This document shows, in pieces, positions 58,811 through 64,000 of a DNA stretch of 64,000 nt; the first letter of the stretch is position 1; each line of letters starts with the position of its first letter. The notes beneath the pieces were generated by a model. That model was not told the DNA's origin. It made no database searches and worked only from the letters and a program-made list of their open reading frames with translations. This stretch comes from Nannocystis exedens (GTDB taxonomy: Bacteria > Myxococcota_A > Polyangia > Nannocystales > Nannocystaceae), in NCBI RefSeq assembly GCF_002343915.1, contig NZ_NETK01000001.1, forward strand, positions 8,818,001-8,882,000, given 5' to 3'. A program made the position numbers and the translations under genes.

Positions 58811-58903
58811 TGTCCGAAGAAACATTGGGTGTACCTGGCCGGCGGACCGCGGCGCGCGCGGCGATATGTGGCGAGAGCCAGGAGCGGGTCGCCTCGCAGA
58901 GGG

Positions 58904-58923
58904 ACATGACCGAACGGACATGT
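58904..58923. repeat. Intergenic palindrome ACATGAC-N6-GACATGT
   Basis: 7-bp arms with one mismatch around CGAACG. Confidence 0.5.
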
Positions 58924-59112
58924 GGTCAGGTGGCCACCGCTCGCGTGCGCCGGCGCGCGCGACGAGGATGCCGCGCCGCGCTCGATCGGCCGGACGACCT
59001 CCTCGGACGTCGGTCCGACCTGACGGGCGCCGCTGCGCCGCTACTCGGTTTGCCGGCGATCGCGGGCGGGACGGTCCGTGCGCGGGCCCGCGGACCCGGC
59101 TACCGTGACGGC

Positions 59113-60861
59113 ATGCGAACTTGGGGCGCTCTTCTCATCCTGGCTTGCGCGGCGTGCCCGGGCGGCACGGGCGGTACCACCGAGACCACCGACACCGCGG
59201 CGACGACGGAGCCGCCCGCCACGACGAGCGGGTCGGAGACCGCGGCGCCGCCGACGGGCACGACGACCGCGCCGCCGACGACGAGCGACGGGACGACCAC
59301 CGAGGGCACGACCACCGAGGGCACGACCACCGGCGAGCCGGCGCTGCCCGGGGCGCGCGTGGTGTATGTGACCTCGCCACCGCCCCGCGAGCTGTTCTTC
59401 GTCGACTGTACCGGCGAGACCCCCGGCGCGCCGATTCGCGTCAACGAGCCGCTGGCGGAGGGCTGGGGGGCGGGGCCGGTGGCGTGGACCTCGCCGTCCG
59501 GGCGCTGGCTCTACTACCACCTGGTCCATCCGCAGCTGGGACTGGAGGCGTGGCTCGTCGACATGTCCGGGCCGCTGCCGGGGGTGCCGAAGCGCGTCGC
59601 GCTGCCGCCGGGCATCTCCGCCCTGTTCTTTCCCCAATTCTCGCACGACGAGACCCGACTGGCGCTGCGGAGCGAGGATCCCGACGGGTCGCAGTTCTTC
59701 CTGTGTACGATCGAGCCCGACGGGACCTGCGCGCCGGAGCGCTGGGGCGTCCCGGTGCAGCCGGGCGGGATTCACCGGATCTTCTTCGCGTTCTCGCCGG
59801 ACGACACGCGCGTGGCGTACTTCGCCGATCCGGAGGGCGACGGCTTCGACCAGGTGTTCCTCGGCGGGACGGCGCCGGGCGAGGCGGGCGTGGCCGTGCC
59901 GGTGTCGGGCGACATGCCGCCCGTCGACGACGTCGAGACCCTGTGGTTCAGCCAGGACGGCGCGACGCTTTATTATGGGTTCGGCCCCGACCAGAGCCGA
60001 CCGGGGGTGCGCGCGGTCGACCTCTCGAGCGACCCGCCGAAGGCGCCGATCACGGTGGTGCCGATCGACGGGCTCGTCGCCGTCCACCCGGACGAGTCGG
60101 CGATGCTGTGGTGGAGCAGCGAAGACAAGGGTTCGAACGGCGACCTGGCGGTGTTCGCGATCGACGGCACGAAGGTGGGCCCCAGCGCGCCGATCCACGA
60201 CGCGCCGGGGCGCGTGGCGGATCGACTGTTCCGGTGGTCCGCCGACGGCCGCTTCGCCATCTACGGGGCTCACGGCGGCCAGGTGGAGGACGCCTATGCG
60301 CTGTTCGGCGCCGACGTCAGCGGGCCGACGCCGACGCCGCCGGTGATCCTGAGCGCGCCGATCACGACCAACGGGACGGTCGACCGCGTGCTCGTCGGCC
60401 CCGATCCGTCGGTCGTCTTCTACACCGGCCGGCCCGACCTCGAGACCGGCGATCAGGTGTGGATGGTCCCGCTCGAGTCGCCCGGCGACCGCGTGATGCT
60501 GGCCGAGACGGCCGAATTGGGCGGGATCCTGGACGTCCGGCTCAGCCCCGACGGGTCGCAGGTGTTGTTCTCCGCCTCGCCGGGGCTGGGGGCGCTGCAC
60601 GAGCTGTTCCTCGGCGACGCCGCGGCCCCGGGGGCGCCGGTCAAGCTCAGCGCGCCGCTGGAGCCGGACGAGGGGGTGTGGCAGCCGCGGTTCAGCCAGG
60701 ACGGCGGCCGGGTGTTTTACAACGTGCGCCGCGTGGTCGACGACACGATCGTGCAGCGGTTGCTGCAGGTCGAGGTCGACGCGCCAGGCGCGGCGATCCA
60801 GGTGTCGGACCCGGCCCACAGCGTCAGCCATGCGCTGTACTTCCCGCCCGTCGCCGAGTGA
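59113..60861 (+). CDS. TolB-like beta-propeller lipoprotein
   Basis: A 582-residue lipoprotein: signal MRTWGALLILACAAC, then a Thr-rich linker of about 60 residues (DGTTTEGTTTEGTTTG). The long C-terminal domain is made of PD40/TolB-type blades (FPQFSHDETRLALRSEDPDG, FAFSPDDTRVAYFADPEGDG, WFSQDGATLYYGFG, RWSADGRFAIYG, VRLSPDGSQVLFSASPG). Together these form one propeller on the cell surface or in the periplasm, probably for binding. Start at the signal-peptide ATG; no strong ribosome site. Confidence 0.83.
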   Translation: MRTWGALLILACAACPGGTGGTTETTDTAATTEPPATTSGSETAAPPTGTTTAPPTTSDGTTTEGTTTEGTTTGEPALPGARVVYVTSPPPRELFFVDCTGETPGAPIRVNEPLAEGWGAGPVAWTSPSGRWLYYHLVHPQLGLEAWLVDMSGPLPGVPKRVALPPGISALFFPQFSHDETRLALRSEDPDGSQFFLCTIEPDGTCAPERWGVPVQPGGIHRIFFAFSPDDTRVAYFADPEGDGFDQVFLGGTAPGEAGVAVPVSGDMPPVDDVETLWFSQDGATLYYGFGPDQSRPGVRAVDLSSDPPKAPITVVPIDGLVAVHPDESAMLWWSSEDKGSNGDLAVFAIDGTKVGPSAPIHDAPGRVADRLFRWSADGRFAIYGAHGGQVEDAYALFGADVSGPTPTPPVILSAPITTNGTVDRVLVGPDPSVVFYTGRPDLETGDQVWMVPLESPGDRVMLAETAELGGILDVRLSPDGSQVLFSASPGLGALHELFLGDAAAPGAPVKLSAPLEPDEGVWQPRFSQDGGRVFYNVRRVVDDTIVQRLLQVEVDAPGAAIQVSDPAHSVSHALYFPPVAE

Positions 60862-61201
60862 GCGCGAGGCAAGGGGCCGGGGCCGGGCCAGGGCCCCGGC
60901 ATGCAGCGCGCCGACGCCGACGCGCGTGCGGCGGCGCGGTCCGGCCGAGCGCGAATGTACGAATGTTTTTTAAGACATGTCTTATTGTTCATTGATGTCA
61001 CTCTCCACGAGCGGACAGCGGCATGGCCTCCGGGCGAGGAGGCGAGGTGGAAGGTGCGAGCTCGCGACCGGCCCTGCTTCGGACCCCCGAAAGGCGCGGT
61101 CGGCAATGCGCGAGGTACAGCGCCCAGGCATTCTGCGGGCGCGAAAGACCGACGTCGCGCTGCATGAGGCGCAGTCGGCGATCAGGCATCCCCACAGAGC
61201 G
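60862..61201. other. 340-base gap between converging genes
   Basis: Holds the AT-rich palindrome at 60971-60984. Otherwise no gene or feature seen. Confidence 0.45.
60971..60984. repeat. Palindrome TAAGACATGTCTTA
   Basis: A perfect 14-bp palindrome preceded by a T6 run, 110 bases past the beta-propeller gene. It shares the GACATGTC core of the dispersed family and, with T-rich flanks, may act as a bidirectional terminator. Confidence 0.5.
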
Positions 61202-64000
61202 TCACTCCCCGGACGGGAGGGTGAAGTAGGCGAGGTCGTGCATCTCGGGGAGCTCGGGGGGCGGGACGAGCTCCTGGACCTCGAAGCGGAACAGGGTGAA
61301 GGCGATCGGGTTGTTGCAGGGGCTGTCGGTGGGGTCGAGCCGCAGGGTGCATTCGCCGTAGCCGTCGGCCCCGATCGCCACGCAGTCGAAGCGGCCGCCC
61401 CAGTCGGAGGCGGGCGTGCCGGCGCCGGCCGGCGGCGCCTCGGCGGTGCCGAGGTAGTCGATGCCGAAGAACCCCGAGTCGTAGTTGAAGCCGGCCTCGA
61501 CGCGGACGGTGAGGTCCTTGCCCTCGGGGTACTGGTCGGCGGTCGCCAGGTCGGGGCCGCGGAACACGACCTTCTCGTCGGCGCAGTCGATCGCGGCGCC
61601 GTAGCGCGGGGCGACGGCGACGTAGTCGTCGGCCGGGTACATCGTCTCGCCCGGGGTCGGGGCGACCTCGTGGCAGGCGTCGGCGAAGGCGGGGTCGCCG
61701 GTGAAGGCGACGTCGAGCATGCAGGTGTCGCGCAGGGCCTCGGGGCAATCGCCGCACTCGGCCTCGGCGAGGGCGATGGCCTCGGGGTTGGGCGGGGGCG
61801 TGCTGACCGGCATCAGGCTGTAGGGCGGGTCGCGGTAGGTCTCGGGGCCGGTGTTGGGCGCGTAGACGAACAGCGACTGGCCGAGCGGGACCCGCCAGGC
61901 CTCGCTGAAGCTGCCCGGGCCGCGGTAGAGCGCCTCGAAGCCGACCGGCTGGGCGAGGAAGACGCCGCCGCCGAGGCCGAGGTCGTTGCTGCGGTCGCCG
62001 TCGGCGTCGCCGAGCACGCCCTCGACCGCGCCGGCGCGCGCCGGCGCGAGCGCGACCTGAAGGTCGAGGTGGTCGGCGAACACGCGCACGCTGAGGCGGT
62101 CGCCGCTCGGCCAGTCGAGGTGGTAGCGATCGCCCTCGAGCTGCAGGACGCCGCCGCCGACCGGGAAGGGCACGCCGGGCTCGAGGGTCTCGGGCTTGCC
62201 GTCGACGTACACCTCTGCGGGCATGTCGGCGTGGAAGCCGACGCGCCGGTCGCCGATCTTCGCGGCCGCGGCGGTGTTGTACGACAGGCTCAAATTTTGG
62301 CCGAGCGGGGCCTGGCGGGCCTGGATCTCGAGCGGCGCGCCCGCGGTCGCGCGCACGAGCACGAACTCGCCGCCGGCCTGGAAGTCGAACAGGAGGCCGT
62401 CGTGGCTGATGACGTGGACGTCGCCCCAGGTGCCGCCGGGATCGCCGGGCGGCTGCGGATCGTCGCACTCGTCGTTGTACACCTCGCAGCGCTTCTTGAA
62501 CTCGCGCTCGCCGAAGGTGACGATTAGCGGCTCGAGCAGGGTGCCGAGGCCCCACGGGGCGTCCCAGCCGAACTCGCCGCCGACCTCGCCGAACACGGCG
62601 ACGCAGAGCTTGCAAGTGCCCGGGTCGACGGTGGCCTTCACGCCGAGCGCGCCGAACGGGGCGACGTGGGGGCCGTAGAGGAACCCGAGCGCGAACCCCA
62701 GCTCGTCGACGAGGGTGAACTTGGACTCGAGCGCGAACTCCATGCCGAGGCCGGTCTCGAGCAGGTCGGCGTCGCCGGAGATCTGCGGGGCGAACTTGTG
62801 GTTCCAGCCCTTCTCGTCGTGCGTGAGCTGGAACGGGGCCGCGGCCGTGAACTTGCCGGCCCACTTGAAGGCCATGGCGAAGTCGATCCGCGGCCGCATG
62901 TGCAGGGTCACCGGGATCGGCGTCGGCAGGCCGCCGAGGATGATGTCGCCGAGGTGCAGCGAGTCGGCGATCTCGGCCTTCACCGCCACCGAGGCCTCGA
63001 TCGTCGGCGCGACGTCGATGTCGACGCGGAGGTCGCCGAACGCGAGGCCGCTGATCGTGAACTTCTTGACGACGACGCCGGCGAACACCTCGGCCTCGCT
63101 GGCGGTCCCGGGCGAGTCGCCCTGGGCCAGGGGGATGGTGACCTTGATGCCGAGCTTGTCCTCCTCGTCGCCGAGCAGCTTGTCGGCGGCGTCGAGGGCG
63201 AGGGGCTGCTCGGCGGGCGCGGGCCCGGCCGGGGGCGCGGGGACGGGGGTGATCGTGCCGATGCACTTGTCGGAGGCGCAGTGGGCGTCGGCCATCGAGA
63301 GCGGGACGTCGCGCACGCCGAAGAAGCCGCCGGCGACGGTCTGGTCGAGGCCGACCGGGTGGCCGTAGAGGGTGAGGGTGCTGCCGCTCTGGAACCGCTT
63401 GACGACCCGCAGCATGTAGCCGGCGCCGCCCTGGCCGACCACGACGTCGCCGGCCTGGATGCTCGGCATGCCCTTCATGGTCGAGTAGGTGAGCACGAGC
63501 TCGCTCAGCGTCGGCGCCTCGGCGACGTTCAGCTTGGCGGCGACGAAGGTCGGGAGCTGCTCGGGGAAGCGGACGTCGGGCTTGAATTCGAGGTGGTTGG
63601 CGAGCACGGTGGTGCCGGCCCACAGCCGCCGCGTGCCGTCGGACACGACGAGCTCGGGGTGGTGCTCGCCGAGCTGGTCGAAGGTGTGCACCGGCAAGCC
63701 GGCGACCTTGATGCCGCTGGTGGTCGCCGGGCACGGGCTCAGGGTCTGATCGACCTGGCCGTCGCCCTCGAAGTCGAGCTCGCAGGTCAGCTCGCCGGTG
63801 CCCTTGCCGGCCCGCACGTTCCAGCCGAAGTGGGTGACGAGCGGCGCCTCGCCCCAGCCGCGCTCGACGGTGTCGAAGGCGTCGATGGCGAGCTGCGGCA
63901 CGTCCTGGCAGCCGGCCTTGCCGCCCTGGGTCGAGGCGATCAGCCGCTGCTCGGCCTCGTAGCTGGCGGAGGGGCCGTTCAGCACGGCGAGCGGCTCGCC
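61202..64000 (-). CDS. Large secreted protein with VWD-like domain (5' end outside window)
   Basis: At least 932 residues, open through the right edge, so the N-terminus is missing. Visible: GWNVRAGKGTGELTCELDF, a long beta-rich middle (IKVTIPLAQGDSPGTASEAE, VVKKFTISGLAFGDLRVDID), then a von Willebrand factor D-like domain starting WGDVHVISHDGLLFDFQAGG and EFVLVRATAGAPLEIQARQA, near 62290-62430. The end is Cys-rich (AECGDCPEALRDTCML, WGGRFDCVAIGADGYGECTL). In myxobacteria VWD-like domains of this form occur in very large surface proteins. No catalytic motif is seen; adhesion or matrix function is likely. Confidence 0.8.
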   Translation of the reverse strand, partial: GEPLAVLNGPSASYEAEQRLIASTQGGKAGCQDVPQLAIDAFDTVERGWGEAPLVTHFGWNVRAGKGTGELTCELDFEGDGQVDQTLSPCPATTSGIKVAGLPVHTFDQLGEHHPELVVSDGTRRLWAGTTVLANHLEFKPDVRFPEQLPTFVAAKLNVAEAPTLSELVLTYSTMKGMPSIQAGDVVVGQGGAGYMLRVVKRFQSGSTLTLYGHPVGLDQTVAGGFFGVRDVPLSMADAHCASDKCIGTITPVPAPPAGPAPAEQPLALDAADKLLGDEEDKLGIKVTIPLAQGDSPGTASEAEVFAGVVVKKFTISGLAFGDLRVDIDVAPTIEASVAVKAEIADSLHLGDIILGGLPTPIPVTLHMRPRIDFAMAFKWAGKFTAAAPFQLTHDEKGWNHKFAPQISGDADLLETGLGMEFALESKFTLVDELGFALGFLYGPHVAPFGALGVKATVDPGTCKLCVAVFGEVGGEFGWDAPWGLGTLLEPLIVTFGEREFKKRCEVYNDECDDPQPPGDPGGTWGDVHVISHDGLLFDFQAGGEFVLVRATAGAPLEIQARQAPLGQNLSLSYNTAAAAKIGDRRVGFHADMPAEVYVDGKPETLEPGVPFPVGGGVLQLEGDRYHLDWPSGDRLSVRVFADHLDLQVALAPARAGAVEGVLGDADGDRSNDLGLGGGVFLAQPVGFEALYRGPGSFSEAWRVPLGQSLFVYAPNTGPETYRDPPYSLMPVSTPPPNPEAIALAEAECGDCPEALRDTCMLDVAFTGDPAFADACHEVAPTPGETMYPADDYVAVAPRYGAAIDCADEKVVFRGPDLATADQYPEGKDLTVRVEAGFNYDSGFFGIDYLGTAEAPPAGAGTPASDWGGRFDCVAIGADGYGECTLRLDPTDSPCNNPIAFTLFRFEVQELVPPPELPEMHDLAYFTLPSGE

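Larger units (their letters stand above)
58603..59112. other. 510-base divergent gap with three palindromes
   Basis: Between the FHA activator (leftward) and the beta-propeller lipoprotein (rightward). It carries three ACATGTC-family elements, listed separately, which here lie in promoter rather than 3' positions. No gene seen. Confidence 0.5.

Noticed and set aside
63200..64000. GTG near 63985 as start of the VWD-like protein
   Set aside because: The frame stays open and protein-like to the window edge (GEPLAVLNG), so it is an internal Val and the gene is partial.

Overview
The window looks like chromosome from a high-GC myxobacterium, most like the Nannocystineae. This is inferred from content, not from a marker gene. 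The signs are strongly GC-biased codon use, very large Ser/Thr kinases joined to AAA/STAND ATPase, GAF-histidine kinase or WD40 modules, many lipoproteins with Thr/Gly/Ser-rich linkers after the lipobox, Cys-rich DUF4215 (myxococcus disulfide) repeats, RsbR-type PAS-STAS proteins and LRR proteins. No rRNA, tRNA, CRISPR array or phage was seen. There is one IS630-type insertion sequence.

Layout. 0.1-5.7 kb: a kinase-AAA-GAF-histidine kinase giant, with a decayed copy of its own histidine-kinase segment downstream. 5.8-11.4 kb: gamma-glutamylcyclotransferase-like protein, lamin-tail lipoprotein, LRR protein, tatD, PAS-PAS-STAS protein. 11.7-12.8 kb: a wrecked Ser/Thr kinase whose C-lobe lies inverted on the opposite strand, next to a headless TetR fragment. 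13.2-15.2 kb: VOC protein, truncated His-tailed DMT transporter, decayed DNA. 15.2-17.9 kb: an MbnP/MbnH 'metallo-mystery pair' beside a His-rich lipoprotein. 18.1-25 kb: AlkD-like protein, LRR-like protein, beta/gamma-crystallin lipoprotein, surE, a pteridine reductase-like SDR coupled to a FolB-cupin fusion, MarR with a divergent SnoaL-like gene over a 26-bp palindrome, HEIGH metallopeptidase. 25.3-31 kb: second RsbR-like protein and a four-gene run (outer-surface protein, ECF sigma, anti-sigma-like TPR protein, 11-repeat Cys-rich lipoprotein). 31.2-34.8 kb: HNH/excalibur lipoprotein, a lower-GC patch of small orphan genes, IS630. 34.8-41.7 kb: two MBL-fold hydrolases, HutD-like protein, S41-like lipoprotein coupled to an aminotransferase. 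41.9-47.9 kb: kinase-TPR gene divergent from an ECF sigma gene, a trypsin-like protease, and two paralogues resembling Rhodococcus equi Vap proteins. 48-64 kb: lipoproteins (one with DUF4215 repeats), cytochrome c, an FHA sigma-54 activator abutting a kinase-STAND-WD40 giant, a beta-propeller lipoprotein and a large VWD-domain protein running off the right edge.

Genes on one strand are often translationally coupled (ATGA, GTGA, TGATG or TAGATG junctions), which fixes several starts and defines small operons. The most unusual dispersed signal is a family of short palindromes with core ACATGTC-N6-GACATGT, or ATGTCC-tetraloop-GGRCAT. It recurs at about 14 places, almost all between genes and mostly just past gene 3' ends.
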